Shown piece after piece: positions 40,308 through 47,895 of a DNA stretch of 64,000 nt. The notes beneath the pieces were generated by a model. It was given only the letters and a program-made list of their open reading frames with translations. It was not told where the DNA came from and did not search any database. The position numbers and the translations under genes are program-made. Source of the DNA: an uncultured Oscillospiraceae bacterium (GTDB lineage Bacteria > Bacillota > Clostridia > Oscillospirales > Acutalibacteraceae); contig CABUFC010000003.1 in assembly GCA_902490735.1 (NCBI GenBank), positions 1 through 64,000 on the forward strand, written 5' to 3'. Position 1 is the first letter of the stretch. Each line of letters opens with the position of its first letter.

Positions 40308-40997
40308 TTATCCTAAATTAAATCTGTCGTATAGTTTCCCAAGCGCTTTTTTCTCGATGCGTGAAACATAAGACCTTGAAATATTAAGCTTTTCTGCCAC
40401 CTCACGTTGTGTATATTCTTTGTTGTTATATAGCCCATAACGAAGTTTGATTATTGTTTGCTCGCGAGAAGTTAAAACCTCATCGATATAAGAAACTAAA
40501 AGTTCGGTTTTTATTTTTGTATCAATTTTTGCGGCAATGTCGCTGTTATCGGCTATTACATCTATTAAAGTTAGGTCGTTGCCGTCCTTGTCTGAATCTA
40601 TAGGCTCGCTGATGGACACATTTTGACTGCTTTTTTTTAAATTTCTTAAATACATTAATATTTCATTATCTATACATCTGGCGGCGTAGGTTGCAAGTCG
40701 TATACCTTTTTTATAATCGAATGAAGAAACAGCTTTAATAAGACCGATTGTACCAATTGAAATTAAATCATCCTGATCGACTTGGTTGCTTGAATATTTT
40801 TTTGCAACGTGTGCTACAAGCCTTAAATTATGTTCAATTAACTGTTCTCTTGCTTTTTTATCCCCATTTTCCATCTTAATTTGCAGTTCGCGCTCTTCCT
40901 TGTATCCAAGGGGCATCGGAAAAGACCCGGCGTTTGTTGGATGCAAGGCAAAATAAAATATGCTTGATAAAATTCCTGAAATGATCGAAATAAGCAT
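40308..40997 (-). CDS. sigK: Sporulation RNA polymerase sigma factor SigK
   Basis: 229 residues, late mother-cell sigma factor. A hydrophobic pro-sequence (residues ~1-22, SIISGILSSIFYFAL) is followed by FPMPLGYKEERE, as in pro-SigK. Region 2 is DLISIGTIGLIKAVSSF and the -10-recognition helix RLATYAARCIDNEILMYLR. Region 4 ends with YTQREVAEKLNISRSYVSR. The gene is intact, not split by a skin-type element. A gggggt site precedes the ATG; upstream catatatt loosely resembles a SigE/SigK-type -10. Confidence 0.93.
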   Translation of the reverse strand: MLISIISGILSSIFYFALHPTNAGSFPMPLGYKEERELQIKMENGDKKAREQLIEHNLRLVAHVAKKYSSNQVDQDDLISIGTIGLIKAVSSFDYKKGIRLATYAARCIDNEILMYLRNLKKSSQNVSISEPIDSDKDGNDLTLIDVIADNSDIAAKIDTKIKTELLVSYIDEVLTSREQTIIKLRYGLYNNKEYTQREVAEKLNISRSYVSRIEKKALGKLYDRFNLG

Positions 40998-41049
40998 CTT
41001 AAACCCCCTATAATTTATCAGTAAAATATATGAGGCAGACGGTTACTTC

Positions 41050-41078
41050 TTGACAAAAACAACCAATTAGAGTATCAT
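41050..41078 (+). promoter_or_regulatory. SigA-type promoter of the sugar transferase gene
   Basis: TTGACA, 17-base spacer, TATCAT, ~55 bases upstream of the start at 41135. Confidence 0.75.
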
Positions 41079-41134
41079 ATTATCAATAAATTTGAAAAAT
41101 TTACACATATTATTACTTAATTGTGAGTGATAAA

Positions 41135-42517
41135 ATGAAATATTTAATTAAATTCAGAAAATCTGTTATAGCTTTTCAAAAACTGCTTTTAGTTGTTGCT
41201 GTAACATCGGTATTTATTGCTTACTGGCAGCAAAGCTATAACATGGCTTTATATTCAGGCAAGGGCAACTATGTTGTTGTATTGTCTTATTTAATTATGT
41301 TCTTTGCTTTTTCCATTGTTTACGGCGGTTTTAAAATTGGCATACAGCGGCTTAACAACGTTGCGTATTCACTTGTGCTGTCTACTATCATAACTAACTT
41401 TTTAATGTATTTAGAGTTATCGTTGATTTCCCGTACAATGCTGCCGATAATACCCTCTATTATTTATACGCTCATACAAATAACAATAGTTATTATAATG
41501 GCAACCTGTATGAATGCTGTGTATTACAAATTATACAATCCGAGGAAAATTATTGCCGTTGTCGACCCCAACAACAAGCGAAGCGTTATAATTAAAAAGA
41601 TGAATAAGATCAGCGAACGCTACTCGATTGAAAAAACCATTACAGCAGACAAACACATAAACGAAATATTCAGTGAAATAGACGCTTTTGAGGCAGTGCT
41701 AATCTGTGATTTTGACAAGACGATTCAGAATAAAATCGTAAGGTATTGCTACGCCACAAAAAAACGCGTATACTTACTGCCGACCCCTAATGAAATTGTA
41801 GTATCGAATGCTATACAAAGTCAGATATTTGATACTCCCATACTTATATGCCGCAACCACGGATTATCGCTTGAACAGCGAGTAATAAAAAGGACGCTGG
41901 ATATTATTTTTTCTGCAATAGGGATAATTATTGCAAGCCCTATAATGATTATAATTGCTATAGCTATAAAGCTTTATGACAGGGGTCCCGTATTTTTTAA
42001 ACAAAACCGAGTAACCATCGACGGTAAGATTTTTAATGTTTTAAAATTCCGATCGATGATTGTCGACGCTGATAAAAAGTGTCTGAGAAAAGCCATAACC
42101 GACGATGACCGCATTACGCCAATAGGTAAAATAATAAGGCCTTTACGACTGGACGAACTGCCGCAGCTTATAAATATTTTACTTGGCGATATGTCTTTTG
42201 TGGGGCCAAGACCCGAACGCACGGAAAATGTATACGAGTATACAAAACTTTATCCGGAGTTTAATTTAAGGCACCGTGTCAAAGGCGGACTAACGGGATA
42301 CGCGCAGATTTACGGCAAGTATAATACAAGCCCCGAAGACAAGCTTAATATGGATCTAATATATATTGAGAAATACTCGCTGCTTCTTGATTTAAAGCTT
42401 GTAGTGATGACCTTTAAAATACTATTCCAAAAAGAAAGCACAGAAGGTTTTGACGAAGAGAACAGCGCAGTTGGCAAATCTTTAAAAAGCGAAGGAGAGA
42501 TTTCCGATGAGCAATAA
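41135..42517 (+). CDS. Undecaprenyl-phosphate sugar phosphotransferase (polyprenyl glycosyl-1-phosphate transferase)
   Basis: 460 residues from the ATG at 41135 (gtgag upstream); a GTG at 41123 is the alternative. Four to five N-terminal membrane segments (~10-130) are followed by a Rossmann-like domain, then the catalytic bacterial sugar transferase domain (~250-450). That domain has KRTLDIIFSAIGII, KFRSMIVDAD, LDELPQLINIL, MSFVGPRPER and GGLTGYAQIYGKYN. It loads a sugar phosphate onto undecaprenyl phosphate to start a surface polysaccharide. It overlaps the following nucleotidyltransferase gene by 11 bases. Confidence 0.92.
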   Translation: MKYLIKFRKSVIAFQKLLLVVAVTSVFIAYWQQSYNMALYSGKGNYVVVLSYLIMFFAFSIVYGGFKIGIQRLNNVAYSLVLSTIITNFLMYLELSLISRTMLPIIPSIIYTLIQITIVIIMATCMNAVYYKLYNPRKIIAVVDPNNKRSVIIKKMNKISERYSIEKTITADKHINEIFSEIDAFEAVLICDFDKTIQNKIVRYCYATKKRVYLLPTPNEIVVSNAIQSQIFDTPILICRNHGLSLEQRVIKRTLDIIFSAIGIIIASPIMIIIAIAIKLYDRGPVFFKQNRVTIDGKIFNVLKFRSMIVDADKKCLRKAITDDDRITPIGKIIRPLRLDELPQLINILLGDMSFVGPRPERTENVYEYTKLYPEFNLRHRVKGGLTGYAQIYGKYNTSPEDKLNMDLIYIEKYSLLLDLKLVVMTFKILFQKESTEGFDEENSAVGKSLKSEGEISDEQ

Positions 42518-43376
42518 AACTCTTGTCGTTATGGCGGCCGGCATGGGAAGCCGTTTCGGAGGACTAAAACAAATAGAACCCATTGGCGAAAACGGTGAAA
42601 TTTTGCTTGATTATTCGGTATATGACGCTAAGCAAGCAGGATTTGATAAGGTTGTTTTTGTAATTAAAAAGGCTATTGAAAAAGATTTTTACAAAAAAAT
42701 CGGCCAACGGATTGAAAAAATGATAGATGTTGACTACTGTTTCCAGGAACTCGACGATTTACCCGCAGGCTTTAAAGCTCCAAAGGACCGTGAAAAACCA
42801 TATGGCACCGGGCAAGCTATTCTCTGCTGTAAAAACACGGTAAAAACACCTTTTGCTGTAATTAATGCTGATGATTATTACGGTGCTTCCGCTTATAAGC
42901 AAATATTCAACGGCCTTGATGATACGCCAAACTACTGCATGGTGGGATTCCGTTTGGCTAATACACTTACCGAAAACGGCACCGTTTCTCGCGGCATTTG
43001 TAAAATAAGTAGTGATAACGTTCTTTTAGATATTGAAGAAAAAACAAAAATTTCCGACTGCAAATATTTTGAAGACGGCATTTGGCATCCGCTTTCTCCC
43101 GACACGGTTGTATCTATGAACATGTGGGGCTTCCAGCCGGATATATTCGATTATCTTGAAAAAGGGTTTATTGAGTTTTTAAAAGAAAAAGGACAGGAAT
43201 TAAAATCCGAGTTTTTCTTGCCGTTCCAGGTACATGATTTAATTGTTAGCGGCGAAAAGAAGGTAAATGTTCTTGTTGCCGAAGACAAATGGTACGGAAT
43301 GACTTATAAAGAAGATAAATACGAAATTGCCGAAGCGCTTAATAAAATGACCGCCGAAGGAAAATACAAGTTTTAA
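42507..43376 (+). CDS. NDP-sugar nucleotidyltransferase-like protein
   Basis: 289 residues. The nucleotidyltransferase signature VVMAAGMGSRFGGLKQIEPIG gives the nucleotide loop; NADDYYG provides the metal-binding Asp pair; and EKPYGTGQAILCC is typical of the glucose-1-phosphate uridylyl/thymidylyltransferase group. It should activate a hexose-1-phosphate for the sugar transferase encoded just upstream (11-base overlap). The precise sugar and nucleotide cannot be read. A terminator follows 3 bases after the stop. Confidence 0.87.
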   Translation: MSNKTLVVMAAGMGSRFGGLKQIEPIGENGEILLDYSVYDAKQAGFDKVVFVIKKAIEKDFYKKIGQRIEKMIDVDYCFQELDDLPAGFKAPKDREKPYGTGQAILCCKNTVKTPFAVINADDYYGASAYKQIFNGLDDTPNYCMVGFRLANTLTENGTVSRGICKISSDNVLLDIEEKTKISDCKYFEDGIWHPLSPDTVVSMNMWGFQPDIFDYLEKGFIEFLKEKGQELKSEFFLPFQVHDLIVSGEKKVNVLVAEDKWYGMTYKEDKYEIAEALNKMTAEGKYKF

Positions 43377-43412
43377 AAAAGATAGGTGTTAATTAACACC
43401 TATCTTTATTTT
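43377..43412. terminator. Terminator between the nucleotidyltransferase and ruvX genes
   Basis: aaagataggtgtt / aacacctatcttt, a perfect inverted repeat with minimal loop and a long T run on the plus strand. The converging ruvX gene ends inside it. Confidence 0.9.
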
Positions 43413-43818
43413 TTTTAAAATTTAAATAACTTTCCAAAATCATTACTGCCGCTACGGCGTCAACCTTGTTTTTTCGCTTTTTAGAATTTAAATTATTGTC
43501 TTTTAAAATATTATGGGCAATAACAGTAGTACAGCGTTCATCGTAAAGCACAGTTTTAATACCGCTTTTTTCTTCTATTTTTTTTGAAGCCGCCGTGCAC
43601 TCTTCGGCTTTAAAACCGAGAGACCCGTCCATATTTTTAGGAAGCCCCACAACTATTAACTCGGCTTTATATTCTTTAGCCTTTAAGCAGACTAAATCTA
43701 TTGCCTTTTCGCTGTCACGCTCAATAATTACATCTCTCGGAAAAGCCATGGTTTCGCCCTTGTCCGATATTGCAATTCCGGTACGTACTGTGCCAATATC
43801 AACAGACATTATAATCAT
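43393..43818 (-). CDS. ruvX: Holliday junction resolvase-like protein RuvX/YqgF
   Basis: 141 residues, RNase H-like fold. Catalytic acidic residues are visible in IMSVDIGTVRTGIAIS, VVGLPKNMDGS (family PlxxxG), DERCTT and the C-terminal DAVAAVMILESYL. The family (RuvX/YqgF) is implicated in pre-16S rRNA 5' processing and in Holliday junction resolution. The start is preceded by aaggagtaag. It lies 3 bases after the phosphatase gene in one transcript. Confidence 0.9.
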   Translation of the reverse strand: MIIMSVDIGTVRTGIAISDKGETMAFPRDVIIERDSEKAIDLVCLKAKEYKAELIVVGLPKNMDGSLGFKAEECTAASKKIEEKSGIKTVLYDERCTTVIAHNILKDNNLNSKKRKNKVDAVAAVMILESYLNFKKNKDRC

Positions 43819-43821
43819 TGC

Positions 43822-44478
43822 TTACTCCTTTTCGTAATAAATTGTGGACCGCCTTTTTTGCGGCATAATTTCAGGCGTTAAATGTGAAAGGTCGTTTTGA
43901 TAAATGATTTTATTGTTTTTGCCGCACTCAACATATGTAACGCCGGTATTATCAACCCATGGTATAGTATACAAATTTTCAAAAGAATTACCGCTTAAAT
44001 AACAGTGCATGTTTCTTAAACTGCATCCGTGGCTTGTGATTACTACCGTTTTTCCATCATTTTCGCGTATTATTTTATTTAAAGCGGATGTTACACGATT
44101 AAAAACATGCTCCATGCTTTCACCGCCTTCGGCTTTAAATAAATGTGGTTTAGTATTCCATAAAAACATTTCATCTTTAAACTCTTCATCCAAAGTTTGC
44201 CACGCTTTACCTTCGAAAACTCCACCGTCAAGTTCACGCAAATCATCCATTTTTATAATATTTATATTGTGCGTACCCTTAACCGCAAGCGCGGTTTTAT
44301 ATGCTCTTATTTGAGGACTAGAATAAATCACATCTATAGGTATATTTTTAAATCTTTTTGTAAGGCACTCAAGCTGTTTTTGCCCCTTTTCGGTTACGTC
44401 TAAGTCACTACTGCCTTGAAAAATCCTATCTCTATTCCCTATCGCTTCCGGATGCCTTATTAAATATACTTTAGTCAA
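43822..44478 (-). CDS. Histidine phosphatase family protein (phosphoglycerate mutase-like)
   Basis: 218 residues from a TTG at 44478 with ggtgg upstream; a GTG at 44487 is the alternative. The catalytic motif is LIRHPEAIGNR (RHP instead of the common RHG/RHA), with the later catalytic His in VVITSHGCSLRN and the Glu in RELDGGVFEGKAW. This suits a broad phosphatase such as PhoE/CobC-like enzymes rather than glycolytic phosphoglycerate mutase. Substrate unknown. First gene of the pair with ruvX. Confidence 0.85.
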   Translation of the reverse strand: MTKVYLIRHPEAIGNRDRIFQGSSDLDVTEKGQKQLECLTKRFKNIPIDVIYSSPQIRAYKTALAVKGTHNINIIKMDDLRELDGGVFEGKAWQTLDEEFKDEMFLWNTKPHLFKAEGGESMEHVFNRVTSALNKIIRENDGKTVVITSHGCSLRNMHCYLSGNSFENLYTIPWVDNTGVTYVECGKNNKIIYQNDLSHLTPEIMPQKRRSTIYYEKE

Positions 44479-44526
44479 TATTACCACCGTTTAGTATTAT
44501 ACATCATATCTTTGCGGTTTACAAGC

Positions 44527-44555
44527 TTGACAAACCCATTATTTTTGCTTATAAT
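44527..44555 (+). promoter_or_regulatory. Consensus promoter of the EIIC gene
   Basis: TTGACA, 17-base spacer, TATAAT, both boxes perfect, ~29 bases upstream of the ATG at 44584. It excludes an upstream ATG in the same frame. Confidence 0.85.
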
Positions 44556-44583
44556 GAATAAAATTTTTAAAGGAAATCGAATT

Positions 44584-45669
44584 ATGAAGGTAATAAAAAA
44601 ATGGTGCAACCGTGTATTTATTGAGGGGCTAAGCGGCATGGCGCTCGGCTTATTCTCAACACTAATAATCGGCACAATTCTCGAGCAGATAGCAACGCTT
44701 ATCGGAAGCGGAACATTTATCGGAGGACTTTTAATAAGCATTGCAAATGTTGCTAAAGTGCTGACAGGCGCAGGAATTGGCTGCGGTGTTGCATATAAGT
44801 TTAAAGAAAGTCCTTTAGTTGTAATATCCGCTATGGCGGCCGGTATGATAGGAGCATACGCAAATCAAATTCTTCAAAGCGGAGTTGTAAAGGTAATTGA
44901 AGAAAAATCGTTTTTCGCTTTTTCCGGCCCCGGCGAACCGTTAGGCGCGTTTGTTGCGGCATATTTAGCAATAGAAATAGGCCATTTAATCGCCGGCAAA
45001 ACAGGGCTTGACATTATTTTAGTGCCAATATGCGTTATTATAACCGGCGGTGTTGTAGGTCTTTTAGTATCGCCGCCAATCGTTACGTTTATGAGCTGGC
45101 TTGGAAGTATAATAAACTGGGCAACCGAACAGCAGCCGTTTGTTATGGGTATAGTTATTGCGGTTTTAATGGGCATGTTCTTAACGCTTCCTATATCCTC
45201 AGCGGCTATAGGAATATCGCTCAAATTATCAGGTCTTGCGGCAGGCGCCGCGGCAGTGGGATGTTGTGCAAATATGATCGGCTTTGCTATTGCTTCTTAT
45301 AAAGACAATAAGGTGTCCGGACTTATTTCCCAAGGCCTTGGCACAAGCATGTTACAAGTCCCAAACATTGTTAAAAAGCCGATTATTTGGCTGCCTGCTA
45401 TAATATCGAGTGCGATTTTAGGACCGATTTCAACCTGCGTTTTAAAAATGGTAAACAACGCCGCAGGCTCAGGAATGGGAACAAGCGGACTTGTAGGGCC
45501 GATTATGGCCTTTAAAACTATGACCGAAAGTGGAACAAGCATTGCCGTCACATTAATTGAAATAGCAATAATGTATTTTATTATGCCCGGCATTTTGGCG
45601 TTTTTAATATCCGCCAGCATGCGAAAGCTTGGTTTGCTTAAAGACGGAGATATGAAAATAGAAATATAA
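44584..45669 (+). CDS. PTS EIIC-type membrane transporter, orphan
   Basis: 361 residues from the ATG at 44584 (aaagga upstream). About ten hydrophobic segments; Gly-rich stretches such as LSGMALGLFSTLIIGTILEQ and GAGIGCGVAYKFK match the PTS_EIIC_2 family. Loop LVGPIMAFKTM and the reentrant Gly/Pro stretches fit a sugar-binding EIIC. No EIIA, EIIB, HPr or sugar gene is adjacent, so it must use phosphorylation partners encoded elsewhere, or transport by another mechanism. Monocistronic. Confidence 0.82.
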   Translation: MKVIKKWCNRVFIEGLSGMALGLFSTLIIGTILEQIATLIGSGTFIGGLLISIANVAKVLTGAGIGCGVAYKFKESPLVVISAMAAGMIGAYANQILQSGVVKVIEEKSFFAFSGPGEPLGAFVAAYLAIEIGHLIAGKTGLDIILVPICVIITGGVVGLLVSPPIVTFMSWLGSIINWATEQQPFVMGIVIAVLMGMFLTLPISSAAIGISLKLSGLAAGAAAVGCCANMIGFAIASYKDNKVSGLISQGLGTSMLQVPNIVKKPIIWLPAIISSAILGPISTCVLKMVNNAAGSGMGTSGLVGPIMAFKTMTESGTSIAVTLIEIAIMYFIMPGILAFLISASMRKLGLLKDGDMKIEI

Positions 45670-45671
45670 TT

Positions 45672-45702
45672 AAAGCGAGTCTTACGACTCGCTTGTTTTT
45701 TT
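45672..45702. terminator. Bidirectional terminator between EIIC and the glycosylase genes
   Basis: aaagcgagtc / gactcgctt with a four-base loop, then a T run on the plus strand. The minus-strand tail (tttaatta) is weaker. The glycosylase stop codon lies inside the stem. Confidence 0.85.
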
Positions 45703-46173
45703 AATCTCGTTATTCCAGCATTTATAAAGTGCGTCTAAGCTGTACGCCGCGTTAGCAGGGCTTGTAGACGGAAGCAACACGGCTTTTATTTTAGTTGTTC
45801 CTTTTAAATATTTTTCATAATATTTATAAGCGGTTTTACCGTTTACAAAAATTGCCTTTATTTGTGAGCCTGTAAGTATTGGCTCTAAATCGTTGACAGT
45901 TACATTTTTAATGCTTAAATCGCTGCTTTTTTCTATTTCACAAGATTTTATAACGTCAAAAAGTGCAATTTTATGTTTTTTTAAAAAGGCTTTCTTTTGT
46001 GGCAAGGTTTTAGGTTCGACATCGCAAAATACGCGCGCCAAAACCTTCCAAAATCTGTTCCTTATGTGCCCGTAATAAAAATTATTTTCGCGCGATTTTA
46101 CAGAAGGAAAACTGCCTAAAATTAAAATCTTACTGTCAGTGTTATAAAAAGGCTCAAACGGATGGATAATCAT
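45682..46173 (-). CDS. Deoxyinosine-type DNA glycosylase (uracil-DNA glycosylase superfamily)
   Basis: 163 residues. Motif 1, LILGSFPSVKSRENNFYYGH, and NRFWKVLARVF identify the family-6-like hypoxanthine/deoxyinosine glycosylases of the UDG superfamily. The C-terminal motif LLPSTSPAN provides the intercalating loop. It removes hypoxanthine from deaminated adenine. The ATG overlaps the thioesterase stop by 4 bases, making it the last gene of the extended heat-shock operon. Confidence 0.87.
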   Translation of the reverse strand: MIIHPFEPFYNTDSKILILGSFPSVKSRENNFYYGHIRNRFWKVLARVFCDVEPKTLPQKKAFLKKHKIALFDVIKSCEIEKSSDLSIKNVTVNDLEPILTGSQIKAIFVNGKTAYKYYEKYLKGTTKIKAVLLPSTSPANAAYSLDALYKCWNNEIKKTSES

Positions 46174-46679
46174 ATATATTCCGGATCGTTTTCTTCATCT
46201 AGAATAAAGTTGGTGTGCTCGTCCGCTACAGCCCCTGTCTCACCTACTATGCGATTTAAGCTTAGCTTCATATAACGGCCGGATGCTGTAGCTAAAACAT
46301 TACCGTCCATATCGGTAATTTCGCCTTCTGCAAACAACAGCCCGTGAACATATTTTGTAGGCCGTGCCACAGCGCGAAGCTCGGCATTTAAGGGAATCGG
46401 CTTTTTATATTTTACCGACATATCCGCCGTTACCGCCCAAGCTTCGGGCTCATAAAGCTGAATGGTTCTTCCTAAAATTTCATCAAGCACCGTAGAAGCG
46501 ATACCCCCATGAAGCCTGCCGGGGTAACTTTGGTGCACATCACGCGCAACAAACCTGCCAACTACGCAGTTATCCTCGGTTTCATAAAAGCGCATTTTAA
46601 GTCCTGCGTCATTATCAATGCCGCAAATAAAGCACATTTTAGAATTAATTTGTTTTCTTGTAACTTTTTTTAGTTCCAT
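46170..46679 (-). CDS. PaaI-family hotdog thioesterase
   Basis: 169 residues with a hotdog fold. The motif HGGIASTVLDEILGR carries the family's catalytic Asp/Glu region, and YKKPIPLNAELRAVA the second strand. It likely hydrolyses acyl-CoA, but the acyl group is unknown. An N-terminal CFICG is present (CMFICGIDNDAG-like), common in this subgroup. It lies 4 bases after dnaJ and overlaps the glycosylase gene. Confidence 0.87.
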   Translation of the reverse strand: MELKKVTRKQINSKMCFICGIDNDAGLKMRFYETEDNCVVGRFVARDVHQSYPGRLHGGIASTVLDEILGRTIQLYEPEAWAVTADMSVKYKKPIPLNAELRAVARPTKYVHGLLFAEGEITDMDGNVLATASGRYMKLSLNRIVGETGAVADEHTNFILDEENDPEYI

Positions 46680-46683
46680 AGTT

Positions 46684-47838
46684 TTACTCGTTAAAATACT
46701 TTTTTAAGCGGTCGAAAAATCCTGAACGCTGCTTATAATTGGAAGCAACCGCCGTTTTATCAAAATTCTTTAATGCTTCTTTACTCTCTTTGGAAAGATT
46801 GCGGGGCACTTCAAGCAAAACCTTCACATACTGATCGCCGCGTCCAACGCTATTAAGCTTTTGTATGCCTTTTCCTTTAAGCTTAAATTCGTCACCCGGC
46901 TGCGTGCCTTCGTGAATTGTAAATTTTACCTTGCCGTCGAGTGTGGGAACCACAATTTCAGCGCCTAAAGCCGCTTCGGCAAAGGTTATAGGTATTTCAC
47001 AAAAAACATCGTAACCCGCACGTTCAAAAATCGGATGTGGTCTTACGGAAACTTCAATTCTTAAATCGCCGTCTGCACCGCCGTTTATGCCACTATCTCC
47101 GGCACCTCGAACGTTAAGGGTTTGACCGTCGTCAATTCCTGCCGGAATTTTAACCTCGCGTTCAATCGTTTTTTGCTTTCTTCCTTTACCGTTGCAATCA
47201 GAACAAGGCGTTTCAATGATTGTACCGGTGCCGCCGCACGAATTACAAACCGTTTGAGACTGCATTTGCCCAAAAGGTGTTCTTTGGGTTATGTTTATTC
47301 TGCCTGTGCCGCCGCAGCGCGAACAGGTTTTTTTAGCGGTTCCGTTTTTAGCGCCCGTACCGTTACAGGATTTGCAGGCTTCAACTTTTGTATATTTTAC
47401 CTTTTTGGTACAGCCTTTTGCGGCCTCCTCAAAAGATAAATAAACAACCGTTCCAACATCGCGGCCGCGCCTTGGTGCATTTGGATTTTGCCTTGAACGT
47501 CCGCCAAAACCGCCGCCAAAGAACTGGCCGAAAATATCTCCCAAATCGCCAAAATCCGAAAATCCGCCAAAACCGCCCTGAAAGCCACCGGAGCCATTGC
47601 CAAAATTCGGGTCAACTCCTGCATGACCAAACTGGTCGTAACGGGCTTTTTTATCGCTGTCGGACAGTACTTCGTAAGCTTCTGCGGCCTCTTTAAAATG
47701 CTTTTCGGCTTCCTTATCGCCCGGGTGTAAATCCGGGTGGTATTTTTTAGCGGCCGCTCTGTAAGCTTTTTTTATTTCATCTGCGCTGGCGTTTTTATCA
47801 ACGCCAAGCACTTCGTAATAATCGCGTTTATCTTCCAA
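46684..47838 (-). CDS. dnaJ: Chaperone protein DnaJ
   Basis: 384 residues. The J domain has HPD (KYHPDLHPG, ~residue 34), then a Gly/Phe-rich linker (~72-125) and four CxxCxGxG zinc motifs (CKSCNGTG, CSRCGGTG, CNSCGGTG, CSDCNGKG). The C-terminal substrate domain follows. It stimulates DnaK ATPase and delivers substrates. The start is TTG with gggagag upstream. It lies 57 bases after dnaK, separated by a strong hairpin (47854-47887). Confidence 0.97.
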   Translation of the reverse strand: MEDKRDYYEVLGVDKNASADEIKKAYRAAAKKYHPDLHPGDKEAEKHFKEAAEAYEVLSDSDKKARYDQFGHAGVDPNFGNGSGGFQGGFGGFSDFGDLGDIFGQFFGGGFGGRSRQNPNAPRRGRDVGTVVYLSFEEAAKGCTKKVKYTKVEACKSCNGTGAKNGTAKKTCSRCGGTGRINITQRTPFGQMQSQTVCNSCGGTGTIIETPCSDCNGKGRKQKTIEREVKIPAGIDDGQTLNVRGAGDSGINGGADGDLRIEVSVRPHPIFERAGYDVFCEIPITFAEAALGAEIVVPTLDGKVKFTIHEGTQPGDEFKLKGKGIQKLNSVGRGDQYVKVLLEVPRNLSKESKEALKNFDKTAVASNYKQRSGFFDRLKKYFNE

Positions 47839-47853
47839 AAAATTTCTCTCCCA

Positions 47854-47887
47854 AGTTTAGGCAAACAGAAATCTGTTTGCCTAAACT
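47854..47887 (-). other. Strong hairpin in the dnaK-dnaJ gap
   Basis: Perfect 16-base inverted repeat with a two-base centre (agtttaggcaaacaga and its complement), lying directly before the dnaJ ribosome site. It has no long T tail. It may lower dnaJ expression relative to dnaK by partial termination or by setting mRNA ends. Confidence 0.75.
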
Positions 47888-47895
47888 TTAATTAA

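Noticed and set aside
40308..40997. Possible skin-type interruption of sigK
   Set aside because: The gene reads through from the pro-sequence to region 4 in one frame with no integrase or junction repeats.
44512..44583. Upstream ATG for the EIIC gene
   Set aside because: A perfect promoter (44527-44555) lies within that extension, so the transcript cannot include it.
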